Source: Candidatus Uhrbacteria bacterium
GTDB lineage: Bacteria; Patescibacteria; ABY1; SG8-24; UBA9934
Assembly (NCBI GenBank): GCA_018664485.1
Contig: JABJOE010000007.1
Span: forward strand, 132,886 to 196,885
Reading direction: 5' to 3'
DNA: 64,000 nt
Numbering within the stretch: the stretch's first letter is position 1; each line of letters opens with the position of its first letter. The translations under genes were made by a program, and so were the position numbers. Below the pieces are notes generated by a model. It did not search any database. It saw nothing but the letters and a program-made list of their open reading frames with translations, and was not told where the DNA came from. This document shows positions 1 through 9,361 of this stretch, in pieces.

Positions 1-5
1 CAATT

Positions 6-44
6 CCTCGATCCAAGCGCAATATCCAGATTGGAGGATTTTAG
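6..44 (+). terminator. possible terminator of an upstream gene
   Basis: TCCAA (12-16) can pair with TTGGA (31-35), followed by a short T-run. The stem is weak and the gene it would end lies outside the window. Confidence 0.25.
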
Positions 45-105
45 ATAACTAGCTACTATATAGTTTAAGTCTCATTTTCAAAGTCCAACATTGAGTAGCG
101 AGACC

Positions 106-134
106 TTGACAAAAAGAGCGTTTTTTCCTACAAT
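106..134 (+). promoter_or_regulatory. promoter of rplS
   Basis: TTGACA (106-111), a 17-nt spacer and TACAAT (129-134) form a near-consensus sigma-70 promoter. Transcription would start near 141, about 60 nt before the ATG at 203. A GTG at 155 is also open in frame. Confidence 0.8.
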
Positions 135-202
135 TCTGCCGTCTTAAGAAATACGTGAAAGAAAGGCTTAATCCTTTCCTCTGGCGGCAAAATCACATTT
201 TT

Positions 203-769
203 ATGTCTGATGAAGAGAAGAAAGCCGACGAAGAGGTAAAAGAAGTTGTTGCTCCAAAGCCTGAAGCGGCTGTTGAGGAAAAAGCGGCTGAAAAGGCTCC
301 TGAAGCTCCTGCCGAGGCAAAAGCTGACGAAGCTACCGCTGAGGTTTCTCAGGAAGAAATCACTGGACGTGCTGAATCAACTGAGGTTGAGGAAGAAGTT
401 ACTCCAGACCAGGTTGAAGAGCTCCCATATACAGACATTCGGCCAGGAATGGAAGTACGAGTCCACGAGCGTATTCTCGACGTATCACCAAAAGGTGAAA
501 AGCGTGAGCGCGTTCAGATCTTCCAAGGAATGGTTATTGGAATGAAGAGCGGTGGAGTTTCTCGAACAATGACTGTACGAAAGGATTCGAAAGGTTGGAT
601 GGTTGAAAAGATCTTCCCTCTCTCATCTCCTAACGTTACAAAGGTAGAAGTTGTGAAGAAATTCCGAGTACGACGTGCAAAGTTGAACTTCCTACGTAAG
701 AGCACAAGACGTAAGGGAGGTAAGAAGCGATTCAAGCGAAAGATGCACGAGATCAAAGAGTCAAAATAG
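203..769 (+). CDS. rplS: 50S ribosomal protein bL19 with acidic N-terminal extension
   Basis: Structural protein of the large subunit. The C-terminal ~110 residues are a full bL19 domain: RPGMEVRVHERI, the core QIFQGMVIGMKSGG, and a basic tail rich in RRAKLNFLRK. The first ~65 residues are a Glu/Lys/Ala-rich acidic extension that ordinary ~115-aa bL19 lacks; such tails are common on CPR ribosomal proteins. I chose ATG 203 (MSDEEKK). An in-frame GTG at 155 would add 16 residues unlike the acidic extension. The gene is monocistronic, with its own promoter and terminator. Confidence 0.93.
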   Translation: MSDEEKKADEEVKEVVAPKPEAAVEEKAAEKAPEAPAEAKADEATAEVSQEEITGRAESTEVEEEVTPDQVEELPYTDIRPGMEVRVHERILDVSPKGEKRERVQIFQGMVIGMKSGGVSRTMTVRKDSKGWMVEKIFPLSSPNVTKVEVVKKFRVRRAKLNFLRKSTRRKGGKKRFKRKMHEIKESK

Positions 770-777
770 AATAGAAT

Positions 778-809
778 AAAAAGTAGGCCCCAACGGGTCT
801 ACTTTTTTT
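778..809 (+). terminator. rplS terminator
   Basis: AAAAAGTAGGCCC, loop CAAC, GGGTCTACTTTTTTT: a hairpin with one G-U pair and a U-tract, 9 nt after the stop codon. Confidence 0.9.
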
Positions 810-834
810 CACGAAGCAAGATCGATGTATTACC

Positions 835-948
835 TATCACTACAGAACCTGTTCGCTGCTCCAGCGGCAGCTCACCTAGCGCTTCGGCCTGTTTCCCCGT
901 CTACGCCGGGGACCAATCAAACAGACCTTAGAGCTTTCTGAAGTGATA
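835..948. repeat. inverted-repeat-bounded intergenic element
   Basis: The ends TATCACTACAGAA (835-847) and TTCTGAAGTGATA (936-948) are complementary at 12 of 13 positions. Inside is a further hairpin, CCCCGTCTACGCCGGGG. It lies just after the rplS terminator, and other IR-bounded blocks of 110-165 nt sit at gene ends in this window. The rest of 949-1174 shows nothing I can assign. Confidence 0.5.
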
Positions 949-1174
949 ACTAATAATCTCCAGAGCAATAAAGCAACTAATCGAATGCCCAACCTTTATT
1001 TGTCATATCTTTAATTTTAAAAGAAGAGAGGTGGAAAACAAATTGTCCTTCGAGATACCTGTAAGTAGACTGTTTCTTTTTCCAAAAAATATAAAACAAA
1101 TTTTTATAGCGCCCAACCTACGATCTTCTTTTTATTTCAAAGAAAAAGAGAGGGGGGATAAAGAGAAAACAAGC

Positions 1175-1205
1175 GCGCACCCGGATCCAGGAGGACCGGG
1201 TGCGC
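1175..1205 (-). terminator. terminator of the 1244-1765 gene
   Basis: GCGCACCCGG and CCGGGTGCGC form a perfect 10-bp stem. Read on the minus strand it is followed by a T-rich stretch. Confidence 0.8.
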
Positions 1206-1243
1206 AACGAAGTTGCTGAGGTTGTGCGAGCTGACTGTGACCT

Positions 1244-1765
1244 TCAGGCCCGTCGAGCCTGTTCCGCAGCCATCTGTGCAGCGGTCTCTGCGTGTCGGGC
1301 GTCAGTCCTGGCGCACTTCCACGTGAAGTACTCATCCTTCAAAGTGGTGTCACTCAGGAACGGCAGCAGGCCCCACTGAGCTGGAGCCGTCTTACGAATC
1401 TCATCTGCCAACGAATCTTCCGTCAGACTGCAGAACGGCATCTGGAAGTCTTGATGCGCAACCCTGAAGCCGAGCCTCTTGAGCTTTTTGAGAAGCGCTT
1501 TGAAATCATCTTCATTACCATGGATGCGGCCACGAATGTCTTCACCGGTGATAGCCAGCAAAGCATGTGAACGAGAGGTAATTCCTTGGCGGAGATTTCC
1601 ATATGCCCAAATACTACTACTCAGCCAGACCGGAATTCCGCGCGTATCCTCTTGGCGACGCCCCTTTGGATCTCCAATCGGATTCGGCTTGATCGCCCAT
1701 ACTCCAGCATTGGCGTGCCAGATGAAGTGGGCAGTCTCGGGGTCCACGTATTTTCCTCGTCCCAT
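1244..1765 (-). CDS. hypothetical protein, GC-rich singleton gene
   Basis: 173 aa that I do not recognise. The N-terminal ~90 residues are rich in Gly, Trp and His (GRGKYVDPETAHFIWHANAG). The middle is helical and basic (KALLKKLKRLGFRVAHQDF), and the tail is Ala/Arg-rich (AAQMAAEQARRA). There is no signal peptide or membrane segment. Codons are visibly GC-richer than in rplS or uvrA. It has its own promoter and GC-rich terminator and no partner gene. A small dyad (ATGACGGC / CCGTCAT, about 1777-1795) lies in the 5' UTR just before a weak GGAA ribosome site. It looks like acquired cargo of unknown function. Confidence 0.6.
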   Translation of the reverse strand: MGRGKYVDPETAHFIWHANAGVWAIKPNPIGDPKGRRQEDTRGIPVWLSSSIWAYGNLRQGITSRSHALLAITGEDIRGRIHGNEDDFKALLKKLKRLGFRVAHQDFQMPFCSLTEDSLADEIRKTAPAQWGLLPFLSDTTLKDEYFTWKCARTDARHAETAAQMAAEQARRA

Positions 1766-1873
1766 GTTAGTTCCGATGACGGCAAGCCGTCATTTTGTTC
1801 AAGTCACCTCTCACACACAACGCGTGCGCAAGTCAGCTCTCGAACGCTACAGATGTTGCCACCTGATTGGGCG

Positions 1874-1903
1874 ATCATAGCACTTTTTTGCCCTTTTGTC
1901 AAG
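1874..1903 (-). promoter_or_regulatory. promoter of the 1244-1765 gene
   Basis: On the minus strand: TTGACA, a 17-nt spacer, TATGAT. This near-consensus promoter gives a leader of about 100 nt before the ATG at 1765. Confidence 0.8.
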
Positions 1904-2008
1904 GGTACGTGGCTAATATTAGCTAAATTATTTCGCTCAAAACTGATCAAAAAACTAAATATATATAAAGTAAACATATGGCCCGTACTGACCTTATGTT
2001 TGTAAAAA

Positions 2009-2030
2009 ACAGGCCTTGCGGCCCGTTCTT
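2009..2030 (-). terminator. uvrA terminator
   Basis: On the minus strand GGGCC-GCAA-GGCC is followed by TGTTTTTTAC, just past the uvrA stop. Confidence 0.75.
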
Positions 2031-2036
2031 TATATC

Positions 2037-4943
2037 CTATTTCTTTTTCGTCTTTGCTTTCGTTTTCTTGACTGGTGCCTTCCGAGCCGCAAATGCAAGC
2101 TTAAGCGCTTTCCCAGTATGCGTCTTATGCTTTGCGATATCTTTTGGCACACCGTTACCGACAACCAAGCCACCCTTCACACCACCTTCAGGCCCCATAT
2201 CTATAATCCAATCAGATGACTGCATCACATCGGTATTATGCTCGATCACCAGAACCGTATTCCCCTTCTCAACTAAAGCATGCAACACTCCCAACAACTT
2301 ACCAACATCATCAAAGTGAAGCCCCGTAGTTGGCTCATCTAAAATATACAATGTCTTTCCAGTTGCTCGACGAGAAAGTTCTGTTGAAAGCTTCACACGC
2401 TGCGCCTCACCACCCGAAAGAGTAGTTGCAGACTGTCCAAGTTTCAGATAACCAAGTCCAACTTCATGAAGTACATTGAGCTTGTCATAAATGTTCGACC
2501 GATTAGCAAAGAACCGGCGAGCTTCATCAACCGTCATGTCCAGAACATCCGCAATATTCTTCTGACGATAATGAATCTCCAACACCTCCTGCACATACCT
2601 ACGACCTGAACACTCAGGACAATCCGAATACACATCAGGCATGAATTGCATCTCGATCCGAATTTGTCCGTCACCTGAACAGTTCTCACAACGTCCCCCA
2701 CCCTTTACGTTGAAACTGAACTTTCCAGCGTCGTATCCACGAAGCTTAGCCTCGGGAACCTCTGTAAACAAATCTCGAATAGCCGTGAACACACCAGTAT
2801 ATGTCGCCGGGTTCGATCGTGGAGTACGCCCAATTGGAGACTGGTCAACTGTTACAACTTTATCGATGTTCTTAAGCCCCTTAATATCTTTATGCTGTCC
2901 GGGATATGCCTTGGCACGATAAAAGTGCTTTGAAAGCGCACGCCCCAAGATATCTAAAATCAATGTAGACTTTCCAGAACCTGATACACCGGCCACACAA
3001 ACAAGCATTCCAAGTGGAATATCAACCGTAACGTTCTGGAGGTTATGCTCTTTAGCTCCAACGATTGTAATCTTCTTCTTATTTCCAGGGCGAGGCTTCT
3101 TCGGCGCAATTAGCACCTTCTGCCCTGTTAGATACTGCCCAGTCAGTGAATCTTTATTCTTCTTAAGCTGTGCTGGCGTTCCGTGAGCCACGATCTGTCC
3201 ACCATATTCTCCAGCACCCGGACCGATATCAAATACATAGTCGGCAGCTTCGATCATCTCCTCATCATGCTCTACAACCAAAACTGAGTTTCCAAGATCA
3301 CGCAGACGTTTTACCGTTGCGATCAAGTGACCGTTGTCGCGTGGATGCAAACCGATAGAAGGTTCATCTAAAACATAAATCACACCAGACAACGCCGCAC
3401 CAAGCTGAGTTGAGAGCCGTACACGTTGAGACTCACCACCTGACAACGACATAGCGGCCCGATCCAATGTGAGATATCCAAGTCCAACTTCCACAAGGTG
3501 CTTAACGCGGTCGTGAACCTCTCGAGCAACACGCTCAACAACTTTCTGCTCACCATCTGAAAGCATCTTTTGCCCCTTATTCCCTTTACTTCCCTTTTTT
3601 GCAGTCTCTAAAATCTCGTCAAAGAACGAAACAACGTCCTCAATAGGGCGCGACACAACGTCAGCAATCGATGTACCACCGATCGTGAACATGAGTACCT
3701 CTTTACGCAGTCGTTTACCATTACAATCCGGACAAATCATCGAACGCATATAGCTCTCAAGCTCTTTGCGAACATATTCACTACTTGTCTCCTTATACTT
3801 AGTCTCAAGCATCCCAAGCACGCCAGGGAATGTCACTTCCTTCCCGGAAACGACGTAAACAGTGTCCCCTGTTCCATTGAGCAGAGTATCCATCTTCTCC
3901 GCACTAAAGGTATCCAACTCTTTATTCAAACTAAATTTCTTTTTCTTCGCAACCGCCTTTAACATCTCGATATAACTGTTCTGATTCCCAGCAATACGAC
4001 TCCATGGCTTCACAGCACCCTGCTCGAGAGTAAGACGTTTGTTTGGAATAACCAGATCTGCTTCCAAAACCAATTTCATTCCAAGGCCAGTACAATCAGG
4101 ACATGCACCATGTGGGGAGTTGAAAGAAAAAAGACGAGGTTCCGGCGTTGGGATCCGCATTCCACCCGGAAGATTGTATCCACGAACCAACTCAACCTCG
4201 TCACCAGTATCATCTCGATACATTAAAAGCTCATCGTTCCCCATATCAAGTGCCTGCTCGAGGATAACGCGCATGCGCTCGATTGGAATATCTTGTCCGC
4301 CATCAAAACGCTTTGAAAGTACTTCAATTGTATGTTTCTTACTCTTCTGTTTTTTCATCGCAATAGCCTCATCCAAATCCATTGTAAGACCATCGTATCG
4401 AACTTCCTTAAACCCAGCGTTCTGTGCTGCAACCAAAACCTGATTATGCTCACCCTTCTGATCTTTGACCATTGGCACAAACAGCATCACCTCACCTAAC
4501 TTCACAGCAGCAATAATTTCCTCGGCCAAGTCATCGATAGAATTTTTCCGAATCAAGTCACCAGTCTCTGGGTTGTGAGGCTGTGCAACGCGAGAAAAAA
4601 GAACACGCAGATAATCATAAATCTCCGTCACAGTTCCCACGGTAGATCGCGGATTATGTGAAGAAGACTTCTGGTCAATTGCAATTGTCGGTGAAAGTCC
4701 GACTATCTCGTCGACGTCAGGCTTATCTTGTAACTCAAGGAACTGTTTTGCGTAAGACGAAAGCGACTCCATGTAGCGACGCTGTCCTTCGGCATAAATG
4801 GTGTCAAAGGCGAGAGACGACTTCCCTGACCCAGACAACCCCGTGAAGACTACGAGCTTATTTTTTGGAATGTCGCAGTTAATATTTTTCAAATTGTGAA
4901 CCCGCGCACCGCGGATCGAAAGGGACTCATGTTGCACAAGCAA
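2037..4943 (-). CDS. uvrA: excinuclease ABC subunit UvrA
   Basis: Damage-sensing ATPase of nucleotide excision repair; with UvrB it scans DNA. At 968 aa it has both ABC modules. The first has Walker A GLSGSGKS (residues 35-42) and signature LSGGESQRV; the second has Walker A GVSGSGKST and signature LSGGEAQRV. CxxC zinc-finger pairs are present (CPDCTGLG, CPDCNGKR, CENCSGDG, CPECSGRR). The C-terminus carries an extra Lys-rich tail (KKTKAKTKKK). No ATG suits the start: TTG 4943 has GGAA upstream, and GTG 4937 is the alternative. uvrB and uvrC are not in the window. Confidence 0.96.
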   Translation of the reverse strand: MLVQHESLSIRGARVHNLKNINCDIPKNKLVVFTGLSGSGKSSLAFDTIYAEGQRRYMESLSSYAKQFLELQDKPDVDEIVGLSPTIAIDQKSSSHNPRSTVGTVTEIYDYLRVLFSRVAQPHNPETGDLIRKNSIDDLAEEIIAAVKLGEVMLFVPMVKDQKGEHNQVLVAAQNAGFKEVRYDGLTMDLDEAIAMKKQKSKKHTIEVLSKRFDGGQDIPIERMRVILEQALDMGNDELLMYRDDTGDEVELVRGYNLPGGMRIPTPEPRLFSFNSPHGACPDCTGLGMKLVLEADLVIPNKRLTLEQGAVKPWSRIAGNQNSYIEMLKAVAKKKKFSLNKELDTFSAEKMDTLLNGTGDTVYVVSGKEVTFPGVLGMLETKYKETSSEYVRKELESYMRSMICPDCNGKRLRKEVLMFTIGGTSIADVVSRPIEDVVSFFDEILETAKKGSKGNKGQKMLSDGEQKVVERVAREVHDRVKHLVEVGLGYLTLDRAAMSLSGGESQRVRLSTQLGAALSGVIYVLDEPSIGLHPRDNGHLIATVKRLRDLGNSVLVVEHDEEMIEAADYVFDIGPGAGEYGGQIVAHGTPAQLKKNKDSLTGQYLTGQKVLIAPKKPRPGNKKKITIVGAKEHNLQNVTVDIPLGMLVCVAGVSGSGKSTLILDILGRALSKHFYRAKAYPGQHKDIKGLKNIDKVVTVDQSPIGRTPRSNPATYTGVFTAIRDLFTEVPEAKLRGYDAGKFSFNVKGGGRCENCSGDGQIRIEMQFMPDVYSDCPECSGRRYVQEVLEIHYRQKNIADVLDMTVDEARRFFANRSNIYDKLNVLHEVGLGYLKLGQSATTLSGGEAQRVKLSTELSRRATGKTLYILDEPTTGLHFDDVGKLLGVLHALVEKGNTVLVIEHNTDVMQSSDWIIDMGPEGGVKGGLVVGNGVPKDIAKHKTHTGKALKLAFAARKAPVKKTKAKTKKK

Positions 4944-5023
4944 ATTCCGTTATTGAGTGAATCTTGCGTCTGATGTGAAATTGTATCGAGATACATGATC
5001 TCAAAAGCGTGTCGGAGCATATC

Positions 5024-5060
5024 ACTTAAAACGCCACCTGGCAAGAGTGCTAGGTGGCTT
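5024..5060 (-). terminator. terminator after the pilin-like gene
   Basis: AAAACGCCACCT and AGGTGGCTTTT flank a 12-nt loop. The U-tracts work in both directions; on the minus strand it ends the gene at 5187. Confidence 0.7.
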
Positions 5061-5186
5061 TTGAAAACTTTTGGCGAAGGTCGGGCACATTCGTACACCA
5101 CAAACTATCTTTGCAGCATGCACCTATACAAATTTATAAAATTTTGAATTCCGCGACAGTACAACAATATTCAAACAGAAAACTTA

Positions 5187-6797
5187 CTACCAAGTCGGAT
5201 TACAATCTACTTCATTCCCTTCTACATCCTTACAGTAAAACCAACCAAATGCTGACGTAGAGTTTGCACAGTTAGCAAAGCTGTCAGCCTGCAAAGCACC
5301 CAGCCAATCCAACACAACGTCGCCGGCAAGAGCTACTTCCATCTCTGCTATCTCGAGCGCACTCATATTATCCAATGCCTCCTGCGAGATATCATCAACA
5401 GATGTAGCGTTTGTGAACACTTTACATCCTTCCCCACCGGCAGGTGCGAGTCCACATGGATCGCTATCACATAAAGCGCTCAAGAGCGGAAAATCATCAT
5501 CGGCGCCTGTACGATCATCAACTTCATTATCATATTGATATTCATACTCATACTCAAAGACTGTGTCACCTGCCTCATATACAGATTCAACAAGATCATA
5601 CGCTCGACACCCCATACTCTCGTCAGCAAGAGCATCTTGTCTCAACGTGTCGCAATCAAGCGTATCGCCATCAGCCGGGTATACAAGCTCGCTGCAAGCA
5701 TCAAAGCTTGTGTCTAAAACCGGAGCATCATAATAAAGACAGTATAGTTTCTCTCCAGTAATAGACGATGCAGCAGCAGCATCTAACACATCCTGCTCAT
5801 CCTTATCTACAAGGTATCCGCACATCGAGCTCGATGGCGTGGCACCGCTCACACTGGCTAACCCTGAAAATACCTCTTTACAACGCAAACATGCAAAACC
5901 ATTTTCACTCTCGGCAGATGCAGCACACACTTCATACGCAGTATCACATCCACTATAGAAACACTCGTCTCCAACTTGGATAGTGGCTTCGGTATCTCCA
6001 ACGTCATCAACAGTTCCTTTATTTCCACAATCTTCCTGTCCTGAAATCTCAGGGGTAATAGTAAGCCCCGCAACTTCCATCGCTTCACAGGTAGATTCAG
6101 GATCAATGAACACAACCGTACGAATGGCTGGCGGTGTTAGGCGGTTCAAGTTCGTAAGATTCGGATCTACCATCTGCCCCATAGCAACTGCTGACAGCAA
6201 AAGCACAAGACCCGTTACTGCATTTTTAACTCTCTCCTTAGCTCTTCCGATACGTCCACTATCCCCTCGAGCCAACATCCACTGTAATCCCCCTACCATT
6301 ATGACAAGCACAACAAGTAATGAAGCTGTGGGAAGTAAAAAGTTGTATACGACGTTAATATAATCCGGAATACTATCCACCTCCTCGGCAGATCCAATTA
6401 CAATACTTAAGTCCACTGCCTCTGGTGGTCGGTAACAATAATGCTCACCTGGAATACAATCAGCTGGCTGGCCCTGATCCCACTCATAGGGAACTTCCTC
6501 CCCATCAATCTCTGTTAAGTTATTTTCACATTCATATTGAGACCAACATTTATCATTATCTGCCGGCGTTGAACCCGTCGTATAGCAAGCCATGTAATTT
6601 GAGCCTGCATCACTACACGCGGTACGACAAGATGCAGTATCTTCTAGATTCGACTCCGATAGCTGAGTAGCTCCGGCAGAAGTCTTGCACCAACAATCAC
6701 AACTAGCCTCCGAATCCTCAGCAAAAACAAAACCAACCGAGCCAAAAAGCATTGAAACGGTTAGGAGCGAAATAAAAATGGCTGTTATCCTCCGCAT
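5187..6797 (-). CDS. T4SS-pilin-like membrane protein with Cys-rich ectodomains
   Basis: 536 aa. A Sec signal peptide (RRITAIFISLLTVSMLFG...FVFA) leads into a Cys-rich segment (ASCDCWCKTS). Two transmembrane helices follow at about residues 150-210: LLVVLVIMVGGLQWMLARGD and a NAVTGLVLLLSAVAMG stretch. This helix-GG-helix pattern is the VirB2/TrbC-like pilin arrangement common in CPR genomes. Unusually, a ~320-residue acidic, Cys-rich extracellular region comes after it. ATG 6797 starts a clean signal peptide; an ATG at 6815 in the same frame is possible. No other secretion genes are near, so a role in conjugation or pili is inference. Confidence 0.7.
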   Translation of the reverse strand: MRRITAIFISLLTVSMLFGSVGFVFAEDSEASCDCWCKTSAGATQLSESNLEDTASCRTACSDAGSNYMACYTTGSTPADNDKCWSQYECENNLTEIDGEEVPYEWDQGQPADCIPGEHYCYRPPEAVDLSIVIGSAEEVDSIPDYINVVYNFLLPTASLLVVLVIMVGGLQWMLARGDSGRIGRAKERVKNAVTGLVLLLSAVAMGQMVDPNLTNLNRLTPPAIRTVVFIDPESTCEAMEVAGLTITPEISGQEDCGNKGTVDDVGDTEATIQVGDECFYSGCDTAYEVCAASAESENGFACLRCKEVFSGLASVSGATPSSSMCGYLVDKDEQDVLDAAAASSITGEKLYCLYYDAPVLDTSFDACSELVYPADGDTLDCDTLRQDALADESMGCRAYDLVESVYEAGDTVFEYEYEYQYDNEVDDRTGADDDFPLLSALCDSDPCGLAPAGGEGCKVFTNATSVDDISQEALDNMSALEIAEMEVALAGDVVLDWLGALQADSFANCANSTSAFGWFYCKDVEGNEVDCNPTW

Positions 6798-6822
6798 ACA
6801 CAAATATGAACTCATTCTAAAA

Positions 6823-6952
6823 ACAACTTTAGAGAATTTCTTAGAATATGTTTAGCGAAAACGTTGAAACGTGATGGAGGCATAGCCGTAGCTACGTCGA
6901 CGAACGTTGAAGCGTTTGCAGCAAAGATAGACAATAAATTCTCAAAGTTTGT
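6823..6952. repeat. inverted-repeat element with CGTAGCTACG core
   Basis: Imperfect arms ACAACTTTAGAGAAT (6823-6837) and ATTCTCAAAGTTTGT (6938-6952) enclose AACGTTGAAACGTGATGGAGG, the palindrome CGTAGCTACG and CGACGAACGTT. The core resembles the elements at 12237, 39271 and 63272. It lies between the divergent pilin-like gene and secG. Confidence 0.5.
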
Positions 6953-6979
6953 CTTTATTATGAGTTCATCATATCATGG

Positions 6980-7008
6980 TTGACAGAAACATCCCTCACT
7001 GTTAGAGT
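6980..7008 (+). promoter_or_regulatory. secG promoter
   Basis: TTGACA (6980-6985), a 17-nt spacer and TAGAGT (7003-7008). The ATG at 7019 is only 10 nt past the -10 box, so the mRNA has a leader of a few nucleotides at most. Confidence 0.75.
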
Positions 7009-7018
7009 TTCTCGCGTT

Positions 7019-7228
7019 ATGATATTTGACATTATCCAACTTATTTTAGCCCTACTACTAACAGGGGCAATCCTCATGCAATCAAGCAGTGCTGGTCTTG
7101 GTGCTGTATTTGGAGGAGACGCCGGTGTACAGCGCACCAAACGTGGAGTAGAGAAGAAACTACATCACACAACTATTATACTTGCTATTCTTTTCCTGGG
7201 TGTAGCCCTTGTAAACGTTTTGAACTAG
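7019..7228 (+). CDS. secG: preprotein translocase subunit SecG
   Basis: 69-aa inner-membrane protein that helps SecYEG push proteins across the membrane. It has the family layout: helix 1 (IIQLILALLLTGAILMQ), the loop SSSAGLGAVFGGDAG, a basic stretch (QRTKRGVEKKL), and helix 2 (TTIILAILFLGVALVNVL). The start at ATG 7019 matches the family's usual MIFDII-type start. Earlier in-frame codons overlap the promoter. The oligopeptide-binding protein follows. Confidence 0.93.
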   Translation: MIFDIIQLILALLLTGAILMQSSSAGLGAVFGGDAGVQRTKRGVEKKLHHTTIILAILFLGVALVNVLN

Positions 7229-7371
7229 GGTCCGCCCCCTATAACTAGTCGTCACATACTCTTCTGAGTTTACGGCAAAAAATTGAACATCTTTCCAAAC
7301 GCCTAACTAGTAGATGGCGTAAATTTTCTAATCGTTCTTCTCGCGCTAAACGTGCGAATACGAATTTAGCG

Positions 7372-9285
7372 ATGGCACAAGTAATAGGTGCACGCGAGAC
7401 TAAAAAACTCCCAAGCAAAGAACAAATCAAATACCTCCCTCTTCTACTTTCAAAGCGTGAACGAATCATCGCGAGTGTAGCGATCATTATAATAATCGTC
7501 GCGAGCGTTTTCCTTGTTCGTCACCTTATAAATGCACAACGCGTAACTATCCCTGCAGTGGGTGGTGAATATACCGAAGGAGTCGTTGGATCTCCTCAAT
7601 TGATCAACCCTCTCTATACAGGTATCAGTGATGTCGACGCAGATTTGGCTCGCCTCGTGTACAGTGGACTGATGACCTTTGACGCTAACGAAGGACTCAC
7701 AACAGACCTAGCAGAATCCTACGAAATTTCAGAGGATGGCACACAATACACTTTCACACTACGAAATGACGCTCGTTGGCACGATGGTCAACGTGTTCAG
7801 GCTGACGATATTATCTTTACTATAAGTGCGATGCAGAACATGGACTACCGCAGTCCACTTGAAGCACATTTTCAAGACGTAATCGTAGAACAGATTGACG
7901 ATCGATCTGTACGCTTCACAATTGACGAACCTTTCGCCCCATTTATCTCTTACCTCACAGTAGGTATTCTTCCGTCACATATTTGGCAGGAGATTCCGGC
8001 GGTAAACGCTACTTTAACCGAGCTCAATACAAAACCGATTGGTTCTGGACCTTATCAGTTTGAAAAATTAGTAAAAGACTCTAAGGGATCCGTCATTAGC
8101 TACTCCCTGACACGGCATGATGGATATCACGGCGAGTCACCTTATCTTGAAACGATAACTTTCAAGTTCTACCCAAGTAATGAAGCTGCTTTGGACGCTT
8201 TGCGAAACCACAACATCCAAGGTGTCGGTTTTGTACCTGCGCCTCTCGTTGATGAGCTACAAGAAGATGTAAACGGAACACTCGTAACTCCAGGGATGAC
8301 TCAGTACACTGCCGCGTTTTTCAATCTAGACGAAGATATACTCTCAGATGAAGACGTTCGAGAGGCTCTAGTTCATGCAACGGATACACAAACTATCATT
8401 GATGAAGCGTTATTTGGATATGGCGCACAAATCAATTCATTCCTAGTTTCCGGAATGCTTGGTGAACATCCTGACCTTGAATCTGTATCCTACGATGTAT
8501 CTGCAGCTCAAGAATTACTGGTAAGTGCCGGATGGACCCTACCTTCTGAGGAAGCTGTTGAGGAAGTCGTAGAAGAAGCAGTCGAAGAAACTGCGGATGA
8601 ATCGTCAGACGAAGCTGATATTTTAGATAGCGCAGAGACTACTGACGATATTTCCGACGAAGAGGTACTCGCAGAAGATATCGTAGAAGAAGACGTAGTG
8701 GTGGAAGAAGAAACTCCAGCAGAACCTGTTGAAGTGTCTACAATTCGAGAAAAGAACGGTACAGCCCTATCACTTGAGCTCGTTACTTTAAACACCCCAG
8801 AGCTTGTTGCAGTATCTGAGTTACTGAAAGCCCAGTGGCTTGAAATTGGTGTGCAAGTCGATGTTAAAACAGTCGACAGCAGTACACTTCATTCAGATAT
8901 TCTGAAAAATCGATCTTACGACATCTTACTTTCAGGTGAGCTCTATAGAATCGATCCAGATCTCTATGCTTTCTGGCACTCTTCACAAACTAGTTACCCT
9001 GGGCTGAACTTGTCAGGCTACGAGAATTCGAGCGTCGATGAATTGATATTGCAGGCCCGCACCAGCACAGATGAAGTAGAGCGTGCCGACCTTTACCGTG
9101 AGATTCAGGAAAACGTTCTTGCCGATACACCTGCTGTATTCCTATACCAACCTCTGTATACATACTTCGTATCTGATGAGCTTCAGGGCGTTGAGCTCTC
9201 GACTGTAGTCAGTCCATCAGACCGTTTCTCACAAGTAAATGAGTGGTATATAAAGACCCGAAAGGTTCTTCGAGTGAACGAATAA
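7372..9285 (+). CDS. membrane-anchored peptide/oligopeptide-binding protein (SBP family 5)
   Basis: 637 aa from ATG 7372. A basic cytoplasmic tail precedes one membrane helix (residues ~32-49, ASVAIIIIIVASVFLV) and an extracellular family-5 solute-binding domain: GLTTDLAESYEISEDG, the FTLRNDARWHDGQ motif, and the C-terminal lobe YDILLSGELYRIDPDLYAFW. A ~60-residue Glu/Asp/Val/Ser-rich insert (~393-450) splits the domain. The frame stays open and basic back to TAG 7246-7248 without ATG, GTG or TTG; see findings. It is anchored like many CPR homologues, and no permease genes are adjacent. The substrate is unknown, with peptides the family norm. Confidence 0.85.
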   Translation: MAQVIGARETKKLPSKEQIKYLPLLLSKRERIIASVAIIIIIVASVFLVRHLINAQRVTIPAVGGEYTEGVVGSPQLINPLYTGISDVDADLARLVYSGLMTFDANEGLTTDLAESYEISEDGTQYTFTLRNDARWHDGQRVQADDIIFTISAMQNMDYRSPLEAHFQDVIVEQIDDRSVRFTIDEPFAPFISYLTVGILPSHIWQEIPAVNATLTELNTKPIGSGPYQFEKLVKDSKGSVISYSLTRHDGYHGESPYLETITFKFYPSNEAALDALRNHNIQGVGFVPAPLVDELQEDVNGTLVTPGMTQYTAAFFNLDEDILSDEDVREALVHATDTQTIIDEALFGYGAQINSFLVSGMLGEHPDLESVSYDVSAAQELLVSAGWTLPSEEAVEEVVEEAVEETADESSDEADILDSAETTDDISDEEVLAEDIVEEDVVVEEETPAEPVEVSTIREKNGTALSLELVTLNTPELVAVSELLKAQWLEIGVQVDVKTVDSSTLHSDILKNRSYDILLSGELYRIDPDLYAFWHSSQTSYPGLNLSGYENSSVDELILQARTSTDEVERADLYREIQENVLADTPAVFLYQPLYTYFVSDELQGVELSTVVSPSDRFSQVNEWYIKTRKVLRVNE

Positions 9286-9332
9286 TTAACCTATAAATAA
9301 AGGCTAAACGCATCAAAAGTAGCCCAGAGAGG

Positions 9333-9361
9333 TTGACAGCAAAGGCTATATATGGTAGAGT
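9333..9361 (+). promoter_or_regulatory. promoter-like sequence in a gene-free region
   Basis: TTGACA (9333-9338), a 17-nt spacer and TAGAGT (9356-9361), the same pair of hexamers as the secG promoter. No ORF follows closely. Confidence 0.55.
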
